64,000 bases of DNA from Chitinophaga sp. 180180018-3 (GCF_037893185.1 NZ_CP140772.1:7494001-7558000); one strand, 5' to 3'; shown: positions 1-9,009, counted from the stretch's first letter. The notes: generated by a model from the sequence alone, not told the origin. Numbers and translations are program-made.

Positions 1-1305
1 GAAGTATGGTATACCAACAACCTTAAGCTGAAAGGAACTCCCAGTATCAGTATTGCTCCCGGGCTCGGACTGGTGCTGAAAATAGTACGTAACGGCAACA
101 GCGAAACTTTGGCGAAGAGCATTTCTTACCGGAAAATCACCCCGGCAGAACTGGCCTGGCCGGCAAATACCGGGACACTAACAGACGATGCTGCTTACAT
201 GCGTCAGGTGATCGATAGCCGTTATACCACCATCCCCATATTCGATCAGGAGCAGATCAGCTGGGGCAACAATACCCCCAATCCATCAGGAGAGCAGGAA
301 GGAATCACTTATCACTACGCGGGAGGCACTATCATCCTGAAAAAAGTTAAGCTGCCGGCACCGCGTAAAGGAGAGAACCTGTTCGCAGAGCTGACACAAT
401 ACTCTAACGGGGATGCCTATGACCGCACAGGCGCTGTATTTATGATTCCGACAGACAAGCAGTTATCGTTTCTGGATGGCCTGCAGAAAGGCGTAGGGGC
501 GTTACCGTTATTCACTGCCGCCAACGGGAAGAAGTATCAGGGAATGGTGGCAACAGACAATTACCTGCCAGCCCTGGAAATTCTGAGATTTTTTACTCCA
601 TTCGGTGTAAGACAGTTTAACAATCAGGTGAAAATTGCCGGTTATAACTGGGCGGATTCAGTGATCTATAAGCAGGATATCACGGAACTGCACAGCCGCT
701 TGCAGGGAGAAGTCTGGTTGGGCGTTTATATCGGCAACTATGATAAAGGCGGACATAAAGTAAGCCTGCGATTGAAATATTATCCCGGAGATCCGGAAGA
801 TGAAAATAGGCCTGGTGGCAACTGGGTTTACCCGATCTTTAATACCACCAATCTGATGGAAATGGCCGGACAGGAATATCCTACCCTGTTCGATAAGGAT
901 TCCCTGAAAGCAACGGTTGATATCCCGGCGGGTATCAGGCATCTGCAGTTACGATTCCTTACTACAGGCCATGGTGGCTGGGGAGGCGGAGACGAATTCA
1001 ATCCTAAGCAAAACGAGATTTTCGTGGATGGGAAAAGAGTGTATCACTTTATTCCCTGGCGCACCGATTGTGCTACCTACCGCTTATCGAACCCGGCATC
1101 CGGAAATTTCGGTAATGGTTTATCGTCGTCGGATCTGAGCCGTTCCAACTGGTGCCCGGGTACACTAACATCTCCGGTGATTATATCGCTCCCTGATATC
1201 GCCCCGGGCCGGCATACCATACAGGTAGCCATTCCGCAGGGAAAGCCGGAAGGAAGCAGCCAGAGTTTCTGGAATGTATCCGGAACACTGATAGGTGAGA
1301 AATAG
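1..1305 (+). CDS. PNGase F-type peptide-N-glycosidase, 5' end outside window
   Basis: This frame is open from base 1, so the GTG at 73 is not a trustworthy start and the N-terminus lies upstream. The protein resembles peptide-N4-(N-acetyl-beta-glucosaminyl)asparagine amidase F, which removes whole N-glycans from glycoproteins and is secreted. Numbered from codon 73, three catalytic residues of PNGase F have counterparts: Asp117 in AYDRTG (Asp60), Glu213 in GEVWLG (Glu118) and Glu308 in GGGDEF (Glu206). The C-terminal SNWCPG segment around residues 358-363 matches the GWCPG region of the family. The extra N-terminal part suggests the longer PNGase F-II-like form. Family assignment is by motif comparison from memory; the substrate is inferred. 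Confidence 0.8.
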   Translation, partial: EVWYTNNLKLKGTPSISIAPGLGLVLKIVRNGNSETLAKSISYRKITPAELAWPANTGTLTDDAAYMRQVIDSRYTTIPIFDQEQISWGNNTPNPSGEQEGITYHYAGGTIILKKVKLPAPRKGENLFAELTQYSNGDAYDRTGAVFMIPTDKQLSFLDGLQKGVGALPLFTAANGKKYQGMVATDNYLPALEILRFFTPFGVRQFNNQVKIAGYNWADSVIYKQDITELHSRLQGEVWLGVYIGNYDKGGHKVSLRLKYYPGDPEDENRPGGNWVYPIFNTTNLMEMAGQEYPTLFDKDSLKATVDIPAGIRHLQLRFLTTGHGGWGGGDEFNPKQNEIFVDGKRVYHFIPWRTDCATYRLSNPASGNFGNGLSSSDLSRSNWCPGTLTSPVIISLPDIAPGRHTIQVAIPQGKPEGSSQSFWNVSGTLIGEK

Positions 1306-1359
1306 CAAATTTTCCGGGATGCAGCTACTGTATCCCGGAAATCTTATCATATTCGCATT

Positions 1360-1983
1360 ATGAACGATTTATACCAGGGATTTCTACAGGGATTACATGA
1401 GATGACCGGATGGGAATTGGTGGCTGTTTTCTTCGCAGTATTGTCTGTTATTTTCCAGAAAAACAACAACATCCTGGTTTATCCAACCGGTATCATCAGC
1501 ACAGGGATTTACACCTATCTTTTATCGCGAGCGCACTTCAAGCTATACGCAGATGCCATCCTGAATGCCTATTACCTTGTAATGAGTGTATATGGCTGGA
1601 TTTATTGGGCCAAAAAGGGGGCGTCCACTCCTCATACACCGGTGACGCATGCCGGAAAACGGGAACTGGGTACGGCAATATTAATCGCTGTGGGCGGATG
1701 GGGGCTCTTTTATTTCCTGTTAAGCCGCTTTTCCGACTCCAATGTTCCGGTGATGGATGCCTTCGTTTCCGCCACCGCCTGTGCCGGAATGTGGCTGCTG
1801 GCAAAGAGAAAGGTAGAAAACTGGATATTCCTGAATATTTCCAATCTGGCAGCCATTCCGCTGCTGTCCTATAAGCATCTTTACCCAACGGCCGCATTGA
1901 CGGTCTTTTTGTTTATCATTGCTGTTTTCGGGTATTTCGACTGGCGAAGAATTGTACGGGAAAGAGAAACACTCCATTCATGA
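1360..1983 (+). CDS. pnuC: PnuC-family nicotinamide riboside transporter
   Basis: This 207-residue inner-membrane protein has about seven hydrophobic segments and the PnuC-type central region (QKNNN, VYPTG, then NAYYLVMSVYGWIYW at about residues 67-81). PnuC proteins are facilitators whose substrate is trapped by phosphorylation inside the cell. The next gene overlaps the stop by four bases (ATGA) and encodes a NadR-type ribosylnicotinamide kinase, which points to nicotinamide riboside rather than thiamine as the substrate. It is the first gene of a two-gene operon. The start ATG at 1360 lies 54 bases after the PNGase stop. Confidence 0.88.
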   Translation: MNDLYQGFLQGLHEMTGWELVAVFFAVLSVIFQKNNNILVYPTGIISTGIYTYLLSRAHFKLYADAILNAYYLVMSVYGWIYWAKKGASTPHTPVTHAGKRELGTAILIAVGGWGLFYFLLSRFSDSNVPVMDAFVSATACAGMWLLAKRKVENWIFLNISNLAAIPLLSYKHLYPTAALTVFLFIIAVFGYFDWRRIVRERETLHS

Positions 1984-2507
1984 AGAAAGTAGTTGTAATA
2001 GGGCCGGAATCCACCGGTAAAAGTACGCTGAGTGAACAGCTGGCAGCCCGTTTTAACACGGTGTGGACACCCGAATACGCGCGCGAATATATCGACAAGC
2101 TGAACAGGCCCTATGAACAGTCAGATCTGTTGGAGATTGCCAGGGGGCAGGTGGCCCGGGAACGGCAATTGATGCCGCAAGCCAACCAGGTATTGATCTG
2201 TGATACGGATCTATACGTAATAAAAGTGTGGAGCGAGCATAAATACGGCAATTGTGCCCCGGAGATCCTGGAAATGCTATCTGTACAGCATTGCGACCTG
2301 TACCTGCTTACTTATATTGATCTGCCCTGGGAAGAAGACCCGCAACGTGAGTATCCCGATCCGGAGATGAGGCACTACTTCTATGACCTATACAGAAACA
2401 TCGTTTCCTCGACTGGTATACCCTGGGTTGATATCAGAGGAAGTTATGAAGAACGTACGGCAAAGGCTGTGGCTGCGGTAGAACAATGCATTACTTCCGG
2501 CCGGTAA
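1980..2507 (+). CDS. NadR-like ribosylnicotinamide kinase (kinase domain only)
   Basis: This 175-residue cytoplasmic P-loop kinase has Walker A GPESTGKST at residues 8-16, then the TPEYAREY segment typical of the NadR ribosylnicotinamide kinase domain. It phosphorylates nicotinamide riboside to NMN with ATP. Classical NadR also carries a DNA-binding domain and an NMN adenylyltransferase domain; neither is present, so this is a pure salvage kinase. The ATGA overlap with pnuC means translational coupling. The last 17 bases overlap the 3' end of the convergent mtgA gene. Confidence 0.85.
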   Translation: MKKVVVIGPESTGKSTLSEQLAARFNTVWTPEYAREYIDKLNRPYEQSDLLEIARGQVARERQLMPQANQVLICDTDLYVIKVWSEHKYGNCAPEILEMLSVQHCDLYLLTYIDLPWEEDPQREYPDPEMRHYFYDLYRNIVSSTGIPWVDIRGSYEERTAKAVAAVEQCITSGR

Positions 2508-3207
2508 CTAATTCCATAATGTCGGGATCCGGTGCAAGGTTCCGCATCTGAATGAGGATCCGGTGCTGGCGCCAGACAGTGATACGCGCAGGAGGATTGA
2601 TCGTATATTTGACAGGGTTAGGCAGGCATGCGGCGATCATCGCAGATTCCTCGCGATTGAGGCTGGCTGCATTTTTATGGAAGTTTGCCTGGGCGCAGGC
2701 TTCCACCCCAAATATCCCCTCTCCCATCTCGGCAACATTCAGGTATACTTCAAGGATACGTTGTTTCCCCCAGATCTTTTCAATCATAAAGGTGAAATAT
2801 ACTTCCAGCCCTTTTCTGAACCAGCTGCGGCCCTGCCAGAGGAATACGTTCTTGGCAACCTGCTGGCTGATGGTACTCGCGCCTTTTATCTTTTTACTTT
2901 CCTGGTTATGTTTCATCGCCTTTTCGATAGACTTGAAATCAAAACCATTGTGATCGGTGAACAGTTGATCTTCACTGGCAATAACCGCCAGTTTCGCGTG
3001 TTGGGATATTTCGTTGTAGCCAACCCAGGTTTTCTGTAATTTCTTATCAGTGCCCCAAAGGCTGAACCAGCTGGAGATCTGAGTAATAGTGACAGGCGGG
3101 TTCACCCATTTTAGCAGGATGATATATAAAAACTGTGCAACAATTAGAAATAATAAAACTCTCTTCAGTCTCCTCCACGTTCTGGGAACAATGCCTTTTA
3201 AACTCAT
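2491..3207 (-). CDS. mtgA: Monofunctional biosynthetic peptidoglycan transglycosylase
   Basis: The protein has 238 residues: a short cytoplasmic N-terminus, one membrane anchor at about 17-35, then a periplasmic GT51 glycosyltransferase domain. It polymerises lipid II into glycan strands. The GT51 signatures are visible: ASEDQLFTDHNGFD with the likely catalytic Glu79, KGASTISQQVAKN at about 108-120 and a second Glu at about 135, then LEVYLNVAEMGEGIFGVEA. No transpeptidase domain follows and the length is normal for MtgA, so it is monofunctional and not a truncated class A PBP. It converges on the NadR-like gene with a 17-base overlap. Confidence 0.92.
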   Translation of the reverse strand: MSLKGIVPRTWRRLKRVLLFLIVAQFLYIILLKWVNPPVTITQISSWFSLWGTDKKLQKTWVGYNEISQHAKLAVIASEDQLFTDHNGFDFKSIEKAMKHNQESKKIKGASTISQQVAKNVFLWQGRSWFRKGLEVYFTFMIEKIWGKQRILEVYLNVAEMGEGIFGVEACAQANFHKNAASLNREESAMIAACLPNPVKYTINPPARITVWRQHRILIQMRNLAPDPDIMELVTGRK

Positions 3208-3309
3208 CGCGTAGGTTTAGAAAAAATCGGGCTGAAAGGTAGGCAAAAAGGCTGAAAGCGTAAAGCTGAATACAAAAAGCAATTGAGGCATATTTTGTAA
3301 CTTTAAAGT

Positions 3310-3927
3310 ATGTTATTGAACGTACACCCGGATAACCCTAATTCCAGGCATATTAAGACAATTATTGAATGTTTGAAGGAAGGAGGGATTATCATTTACC
3401 CGACGGATACGGTGTATGGCCTGGGTTGTGATATTACACAGCACAAAGCCATAGAGCGTATCGCAAGAATCAAGCATATAGATCCGAAGAAAGCGCAGTT
3501 TTCATTCATCTGCTACGATCTGAGCCACTTGTCTGACTACGCTAAAAGTGTGGACACGCCTGTATTCAGAATGCTGAAGAAAGCCCTGCCGGGGCCATAT
3601 ACATTTATTCTGCCGGCGAGCAGAATGGTTCCGAAGTTACTTAAGACGAAGAAAGATACAGTTGGTATCAGGGTACCGGATAACAATATCTGCCGCACCA
3701 TTGTAAAGGAACTGGGTAATCCGATTATGAGTACTACCCTTCCGATAGAAGATTATGTAGAAGAATATACTGATCCGGAGATTATTTATGAGAAGTTTGG
3801 CAGCCAGGTGGATATTGTGATAGACGGAGGTCCGGGCGGAATGGGATTTTCCACGGTTGTAGATTGTACCGGGCCGGAACCTGTATTAATCCGCGAAGGT
3901 ATGGGCAGTTTCGAAGAAATTTCCTGA
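3310..3927 (+). CDS. YciO/Sua5/TsaC-family protein
   Basis: This 205-residue cytoplasmic YrdC-fold protein has the GGIIIYPTDTVYGLGCD motif near residues 27-43 and the GPYTFILPAS segment. The order of motifs resembles E. coli YciO more than TsaC, including the HPDNP start. The family binds L-threonylcarbamoyl-AMP, and TsaC/Sua5 members make it for tRNA t6A37; YciO-like members are less clear. A box resembling TAnnTTTG (TAACTTTA, 3298-3305) sits only four bases before the ATG, so the mRNA may be leaderless. The next small gene starts nine bases after the stop. Confidence 0.82.
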   Translation: MLLNVHPDNPNSRHIKTIIECLKEGGIIIYPTDTVYGLGCDITQHKAIERIARIKHIDPKKAQFSFICYDLSHLSDYAKSVDTPVFRMLKKALPGPYTFILPASRMVPKLLKTKKDTVGIRVPDNNICRTIVKELGNPIMSTTLPIEDYVEEYTDPEIIYEKFGSQVDIVIDGGPGGMGFSTVVDCTGPEPVLIREGMGSFEEIS

Positions 3928-3936
3928 TGAAGAAAT

Positions 3937-4248
3937 ATGAGGTACATCGTGCTTATATCAGCTTTTATTTTAGTCTCCGCCGGTATTGTGGCGGGGCAGA
4001 CGCCGATGTGGAAGCCCCTGTTGCCTGTAAAACCATTTAAGCTCCTGCCACTCTCCATCAGCCCTGTGAAGCCAGTTGGCGCATTAACACCGGCTACACC
4101 CGCTCCTTATTCTGTATACCCGGTATTCCGCCCTACTCCGGATGCCTATTATAAGCAGTATTTCGGTTTTTTCTGCAAACAGGAATGGATACTGGAGAAA
4201 CACACGGGAATGCCGTTGAAGTTGCGGGTAGGGAGAATGACGAATTAG
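3937..4248 (+). CDS. Hypothetical small secreted protein, proline-rich
   Basis: I do not recognise this 103-residue protein. Residues 1-20 look like a cleavable signal peptide ending in AGQ. The mature part is rich in proline and hydrophobic residues (several KP, TP and SP pairs), followed by YYKQYFGFFCKQEW with one cysteine. It follows the YciO gene by nine bases and may be co-transcribed. The stop codon and the last codons lie inside the large palindromic repeat at 4242-4331, so the C-terminus (MTN-stop) seems to be supplied by that repeat. Confidence 0.5.
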   Translation: MRYIVLISAFILVSAGIVAGQTPMWKPLLPVKPFKLLPLSISPVKPVGALTPATPAPYSVYPVFRPTPDAYYKQYFGFFCKQEWILEKHTGMPLKLRVGRMTN

Positions 4249-4331
4249 GAATTACGAAATAACGGGGGAGATAGTAAACGCGAAAATTAACTTCGCTACT
4301 ATCTCCCCCGTTATTTCGTAATTCCTGATTC
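4242..4331. repeat. Large palindromic repeat, copy A, at a convergent junction
   Basis: Two 35-base arms (4242-4276 and 4297-4331) are complementary at 34 positions. Inside them GCGAA/TTCGC forms a further short stem. The element fills the space between a plus-strand gene ending at 4248 and a minus-strand gene ending at 4333, and would work as a bidirectional transcription terminator. The core (ATTACGAAATA, then CGGGG and GAGATAGTA) recurs at 59061-59182, so this is a dispersed repeat and not a one-off terminator. Confidence 0.85.
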
Positions 4332-4332
4332 T

Positions 4333-5478
4333 TTACTTAACGCCTAATTTCTTCGCAACATCGGCAGGTAGTGCTTTCTTGTTTACCATGAAGCAGGTGG
4401 TTTTGTATGCGAAGTAAGGGACAGACGCGTAGAAGTAGCCCTGGCCCGGATTTTCTGTTCCCCAGGAGTTCTTGACACGGAAGTATTTGTTTCCGTTCTG
4501 ATCTTTCACCAGGCCTACGATATGCATACCATGATCGTCCTGGGTTTCGTAATTATCGAATGCCAGCTGGCGAACTTCAGGGGTAATAGTTTTTTCCTTG
4601 CCAGGTTCGAGGAAGACATTTTTCCTTTCATCAGGCGACATATCAGTCCAGTCTTTTTCCGGAACGATCGCCAGTCCCTGTCTGAAGTTGAATCCTTTTT
4701 CGCTTACATCTGCAGCCCAGGCTATAGAGTAGCCATTCATAACGGCATTTTCTGCGACATTCGTGAATTCATCAAGAGGAACGTTATATACCCTTTCCCA
4801 ATTCCAGTTATCCGGTACTTCCAGTACAAACTGGGAATAATATGGATGGTGAGTAAAGGAAGAAATGATTACATAATCGTCAGCATTCAGGCCCAGTTCT
4901 TTGGCGAATGATTGCGGAGTATATGTTTTACCATCGTACTGGAATTTTTCAGGAGCATCTCCCATGTAAGCATTCAGCACGCCATCCAGCGCTTTGGACC
5001 ATTCAGGATTGATGGAGCCCTGGGCGTTACCGATTTTGGTAACCATGCCCTCGAGCAGGCCTTCCATTTCTGCGTGATTATATGTTTTGACTTTATTGCC
5101 ATCGTAAACGCTTTGTGGCACCATGCCGTATTTGCGAAGGCACAGCAGGTCATCCGGGAATCCGCCGCCTTCACCGAAGTTGGCTTTCCCGTGCATACGC
5201 ACGAAGTTGGCAGCTTTCAGGGGATACATCTTGCGGACAACATACATTTCACTAAGATTTAGCCCTTTGTACTTGCTGTTCCGCAGCAGTTCTGACTCAA
5301 AAAAAGACAGGCCGGAAAAAGACCAGCAGGTGCCGGTATTACCCTGGTTCTGTACATCGCCGGCTTCCAGATTTTTTAATACAGTAAACTGGTAGTGGCT
5401 TCCTTCAACGTTGGTGGTGTTTTGTGCAAATGCCCCAATGCTGCAAAGCATAGCAGCACTCATTATCCATTTCTTCAT
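4333..5478 (-). CDS. C1B-family cysteine peptidase (aminopeptidase C / bleomycin hydrolase-like), exported
   Basis: The protein has 381 residues and a signal peptide (about 1-18, ending GAFAQ). Papain-fold catalytic residues are visible: Cys51 in TGTCWSF with the preceding oxyanion Gln45, His316 in DDHGMH, and Asn337 in VKNSWG. The pattern GNTGTCWSFS and the late HGM segment fit the bleomycin hydrolase/PepC branch. Family members are self-compartmentalising aminopeptidases, usually cytoplasmic, so the signal peptide points to periplasmic peptide breakdown. It is a single gene with a palindromic terminator at its 3' end. Confidence 0.88.
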   Translation of the reverse strand: MKKWIMSAAMLCSIGAFAQNTTNVEGSHYQFTVLKNLEAGDVQNQGNTGTCWSFSGLSFFESELLRNSKYKGLNLSEMYVVRKMYPLKAANFVRMHGKANFGEGGGFPDDLLCLRKYGMVPQSVYDGNKVKTYNHAEMEGLLEGMVTKIGNAQGSINPEWSKALDGVLNAYMGDAPEKFQYDGKTYTPQSFAKELGLNADDYVIISSFTHHPYYSQFVLEVPDNWNWERVYNVPLDEFTNVAENAVMNGYSIAWAADVSEKGFNFRQGLAIVPEKDWTDMSPDERKNVFLEPGKEKTITPEVRQLAFDNYETQDDHGMHIVGLVKDQNGNKYFRVKNSWGTENPGQGYFYASVPYFAYKTTCFMVNKKALPADVAKKLGVK

Positions 5479-5581
5479 AAGTTATGACAGATTTAAACAG
5501 GCACCAAATGTAAAGGAAAGCAGGTATTTGACCGATTAAAAGATGGATGAGCGGGCTTTGCTACAGATAAACAGGACCAGG

Positions 5582-6106
5582 TTATTTAGATTCATATTGT
5601 TGCCGGGTGATCTCCCATTCCCAGAGATCTTCTCCTTCTTTATTTTTTATTGTTCCCACAAATCGCATTCCTGCTTTTTGTAATATTTTAACCGAGGCGT
5701 TGTATTCTTCTTCCGTGTGGGCAATGACTCGATGCACATAAGAATGGCCGAATGCAAAACGGATCAGGGCCCCGGCCATTTCTGTACCGAATCCTTTTTC
5801 CCTGTAATCGGCAGTGATTTCGTAGCCTATTTCCACGGTGCCATCGCCATTGGGCTTTCCTTTGAAGCCGCCCGCTCCTATCAGCCGTTCATCGGCACGG
5901 TGGATCACCAGGTAAAAGAACCAGCCCAGCATCGCCGGGTCGTTGCGCAATTTATCATATGCAACCAGGACCATTTCGGGATATTCTGTCCAGCCGTCAG
6001 GGATTGAAATTCCAAGCAGGTCGGCCAGATGGTCGTTGCCTTGTAACAACAATTCGAAATGCTCAAGGGAGCACGGCAACAATTGTAGTCGAGGTGTTTG
6101 GATCAT
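5582..6106 (-). CDS. GNAT-family N-acetyltransferase (RimJ/RimL type)
   Basis: This 174-residue cytoplasmic protein has the GNAT fold. The N-terminal TPRLQLLP beta strand is followed by VEIGYEITADYREKGFGTEM (about residues 92-111), where YREKGFG is the acetyl-CoA pyrophosphate loop, and by HRVIAHTEEEYNASVKILQKAGM. These are the hallmarks of the RimJ/RimL branch, which acetylates protein N-termini, amino acids or antibiotics. The acceptor cannot be told from sequence. It stands alone, downstream of polA on the same strand and separated from it by a hairpin. Confidence 0.8.
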   Translation of the reverse strand: MIQTPRLQLLPCSLEHFELLLQGNDHLADLLGISIPDGWTEYPEMVLVAYDKLRNDPAMLGWFFYLVIHRADERLIGAGGFKGKPNGDGTVEIGYEITADYREKGFGTEMAGALIRFAFGHSYVHRVIAHTEEEYNASVKILQKAGMRFVGTIKNKEGEDLWEWEITRQQYESK

Positions 6107-6146
6107 ATAAGAAAACTAGTAAACTGTTTTGGGAAAAGCAAGAAGT

Positions 6147-6174
6147 AGCTGCCCGCTCTTAGTAGCAGGCAGCT
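6147..6174 (-). terminator. Hairpin downstream of polA
   Basis: The arms AGCTGCC (6147-6153) and GGCAGCT (6168-6174) pair perfectly with a 14-base loop, 10 bases beyond the polA stop. On the minus strand a pyrimidine-rich stretch follows. It probably ends polA transcription before the acetyltransferase gene; the weak U-tract lowers confidence. Confidence 0.5.
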
Positions 6175-6183
6175 AATAGCTTT

Positions 6184-9009
6184 TTAATGTGCTTCCAGCC
6201 AGTTGTTACCAGTGCCCATTTCTGCTTCAACAGGAACGGACATTGGCAGGGCATTCCGCATAAGATCTAAAATAAGGGGTTTGATCACTTCCAGTTCAGA
6301 ACGGTGAGCATCAAAAACCAATTCGTCATGTACCTGCAACAGCATACGTGACTTGAAATTATGGGCTTTGAATGCTTTATGAATAGATATCATTGCCAGC
6401 TTGATCATATCGGCAGCAGTTCCCTGAATAGGCATATTGATGGCGTTTCTTTCAGCGAAGCCACGCACCACTGCATTGGAGGAGTTGATGTCTTTCAACC
6501 ATCTCTTTCTGCCAAGAATAGTTTGTACATATCCATGTTTCTGTGCAAACTTCACCTGGTCTTCCATGTATTGCTTAATAGATGGATACTGTGCAAAATA
6601 GTTATCGATCAGCGTTTTGGCTTCGCTTCTCGGAATACCAAGATTTTCAGAAAGCCCGAATGCGCTCACACCATAGATGATTCCGAAGTTTACGCTTTTG
6701 GCATTGCGACGCATTTCCGGTGTCACGGCATCGAGTGCTACATTGTATACTTTGGCGGCAGTAGCAGCGTGAATATCGATCCCTTGTGTAAATGCAGCAG
6801 TCATTTCCTTATCGCCGCTGATCGCCGCAATAATGCGCAGCTCTATCTGCGAATAGTCAGCAGAAAGCAACACGTACTCATCGTTGCGGGGAATAAACGC
6901 TTTGCGTATTTCCCGGCCTCTTTCCGTGCGTATCGGGATGTTCTGAAGATTCGGATTATTAGAGCTCAGACGACCGGTTACAGCTACCGCCTGATTGTAG
7001 GAGGTGTGTATCCTGTTGGTCCGTTTGTTCAGCAATAACGGTAACGTATCTACGTAGGTCGACTTCAGCTTACTCAATTCACGGAAAATGAGGATATCTT
7101 CTACGATTTTGTGTTTGCCGGAAAGCTTTTGCAGTACATCTTCCCCGGTAGCATACTGCCCTGTGCGGGTCTTTTTTGCTTTCGGATCCAGCTGGAGTTT
7201 TTCAAACAGCACCTCACCCAATTGCTTGGGGGAAGCGAGTTTAAAGCGGACGCCGGCCTGTTCGTATACACTTTCTTCTGCCCGTTTGATTTCTATCTCT
7301 AACTCTTTGGAGTAGTCGGCCAGTGCCATGATATCCAGTGCAATGCCTTCATACTCCATATCGGTGAGTACTTTTACCAGCGGGTTTTCTATCTCATAAA
7401 ACACTTTATCCACCGCCTTTTCCGGCAACATGGGAGAGAATTTATCTTTGAGCTGCAGGGTAACATCGGCATCTTCCGACGCATATTCCTTGATCTTTTC
7501 AATCTCCACATCCCGCATATTGCCCTGTCCTTTTCCTTTTTTGCCGATCAGCGTTTCGATGGAAACGGGTTCGTACTGGAGGTATTGCGCACTCAGCACA
7601 TCCATACCACGCCGGCCTTCCGGCTCAATCAGGTAGTGCGCGAGCATAGTATCGAATATAGTAGCGGTTACATCTACACCATACCATTTGAGGATCAGCA
7701 TATCGTATTTGATATTTTGTCCTATCAGTACAATGCTCTGATGATGGAACAGCGGGATGAATTCCTGTATAATGGCGCGGGCTGCGGCCTGATCAGCCGG
7801 CATGGGTATGTAATATGCTTCGCCTTTTTTGAAAGAGAAGCTCATGCCCACTATTTCCGCTTCGTTGGCATCTGTGCCGGTTGTTTCAGTATCAAATGCC
7901 ACCTCTTTTTGTTGTAATAACTGCTGCAGCAGGGATGCCCTTTTTTCGGGCGTATCAATTACATCGTATTGATGCGGCGTATTATGAATATTTTTATCAG
8001 CCAGCAGGATATTGGGAGCTTCTGTCGTTTCTTCTTCCGGAGTTTCCGCTACTTCTTCCGTTGCTACCGCTGTACCAAAGAGATCCGTTTGCACTACCTT
8101 GGCTTTGGTGGCAGCATTGGTAGTACTTCCTCCAAAACTATCGCCCAGTATCCTTTTGCCGAGGGTCTTAAATTCCAGTTCAGTGAAAATTTCGGTGAGC
8201 TTTTCTTTATCAGTTGCCTTTACGCAAAAATTTTCTTCATGGAAAGTGACGGGTACATTGGTGATGATAGTGGCCAGTTCTTTGGAAAGCAGGGCATTTT
8301 CACGGCCGGCATTGATCTTCTCTCCCATTTTTCCGCCAATAGTATCAGCATTATCCAGCACGTTTTCCAGGGAGTGATATTGGGCAAGAAGTTTCATGGC
8401 TGTTTTTTCTCCGATGCCGGCAATCCCGGGGATATTATCCACCGCATCGCCCATCAGCCCCAGAATGTCGATTACCTGTTTTACATCTTTGATCTGCCAT
8501 TTGTCGCAAACTTCCTTGGGCCCCATGATCTCTTCCTTGTTACCCATGTAAGGGGGTTTGTAGATAAATATGTTGTCCCTCACAAGTTGTCCGTAGTCTT
8601 TATCAGGAGTAACCATATAAACGGTGTAACCTGCATCAGCAGCCTGCCAGGCGAGTGTACCGATCAGGTCATCTGCCTCGTAACCATCCAGTTCTATCAC
8701 AGGAATGTTAAAGCCGTCGATGATGCGCTTGATATCGGGTAAAGCATCCAGCAGATCTTCCGGCGCATCTTCCCGGTTGGCTTTATAGTCGGTGTAAGTT
8801 GTATGACGCTCGGTAGGCGCGTGCGTATCAAATGCAACGGCCATATGGGTAGGCTTCTCTTTGTTGAGGAGGTCCAGTAAGGTGGTAGTAAAACCAAACT
8901 GTGCGTTGGTATTTCTGCCTGCACTGGTAATGCGCGGATTCCTGATCAGGGCGTAGTAAGCCCGGTAGATCAGCGCCATAGCATCCAGTAAGAATAATTT
9001 TTTCTCCAT
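6184..9009 (-). CDS. polA: DNA polymerase I
   Basis: This 941-residue protein has all three Pol I domains. The 5'-nuclease (about 1-295) has DGYEADDLIGTLA and the helix-hairpin-helix NIPGIAGIGEKTA. The 3'-5' exonuclease (about 350-540) keeps its acidic residues: Asp373 and Glu375 in FDTETTG, Asp436 in NIKYD, and Tyr509/Asp513 in YASED, so proofreading should be active. The polymerase (about 560-941) has motif A DYSQIELR (718-725), the O-helix RRNAKSVNFGIIYG (767-780) and motif C VHDELVFD (893-900). A linker of about 50 residues rich in Thr/Glu joins the first two domains. It acts in Okazaki fragment processing and repair. Confidence 0.97.
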   Translation of the reverse strand: MEKKLFLLDAMALIYRAYYALIRNPRITSAGRNTNAQFGFTTTLLDLLNKEKPTHMAVAFDTHAPTERHTTYTDYKANREDAPEDLLDALPDIKRIIDGFNIPVIELDGYEADDLIGTLAWQAADAGYTVYMVTPDKDYGQLVRDNIFIYKPPYMGNKEEIMGPKEVCDKWQIKDVKQVIDILGLMGDAVDNIPGIAGIGEKTAMKLLAQYHSLENVLDNADTIGGKMGEKINAGRENALLSKELATIITNVPVTFHEENFCVKATDKEKLTEIFTELEFKTLGKRILGDSFGGSTTNAATKAKVVQTDLFGTAVATEEVAETPEEETTEAPNILLADKNIHNTPHQYDVIDTPEKRASLLQQLLQQKEVAFDTETTGTDANEAEIVGMSFSFKKGEAYYIPMPADQAAARAIIQEFIPLFHHQSIVLIGQNIKYDMLILKWYGVDVTATIFDTMLAHYLIEPEGRRGMDVLSAQYLQYEPVSIETLIGKKGKGQGNMRDVEIEKIKEYASEDADVTLQLKDKFSPMLPEKAVDKVFYEIENPLVKVLTDMEYEGIALDIMALADYSKELEIEIKRAEESVYEQAGVRFKLASPKQLGEVLFEKLQLDPKAKKTRTGQYATGEDVLQKLSGKHKIVEDILIFRELSKLKSTYVDTLPLLLNKRTNRIHTSYNQAVAVTGRLSSNNPNLQNIPIRTERGREIRKAFIPRNDEYVLLSADYSQIELRIIAAISGDKEMTAAFTQGIDIHAATAAKVYNVALDAVTPEMRRNAKSVNFGIIYGVSAFGLSENLGIPRSEAKTLIDNYFAQYPSIKQYMEDQVKFAQKHGYVQTILGRKRWLKDINSSNAVVRGFAERNAINMPIQGTAADMIKLAMISIHKAFKAHNFKSRMLLQVHDELVFDAHRSELEVIKPLILDLMRNALPMSVPVEAEMGTGNNWLEAH

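Noticed and set aside
2563..3039. Plus-strand frame opposite mtgA
   Set aside because: mtgA has clear GT51 motifs in the reverse frame; the opposite frame has no domain and no promoter.
7969..8742. A 257-codon frame antisense to polA
   Set aside because: It lies wholly within polA on the other strand, has no recognisable motif, and polA is complete with all catalytic residues.
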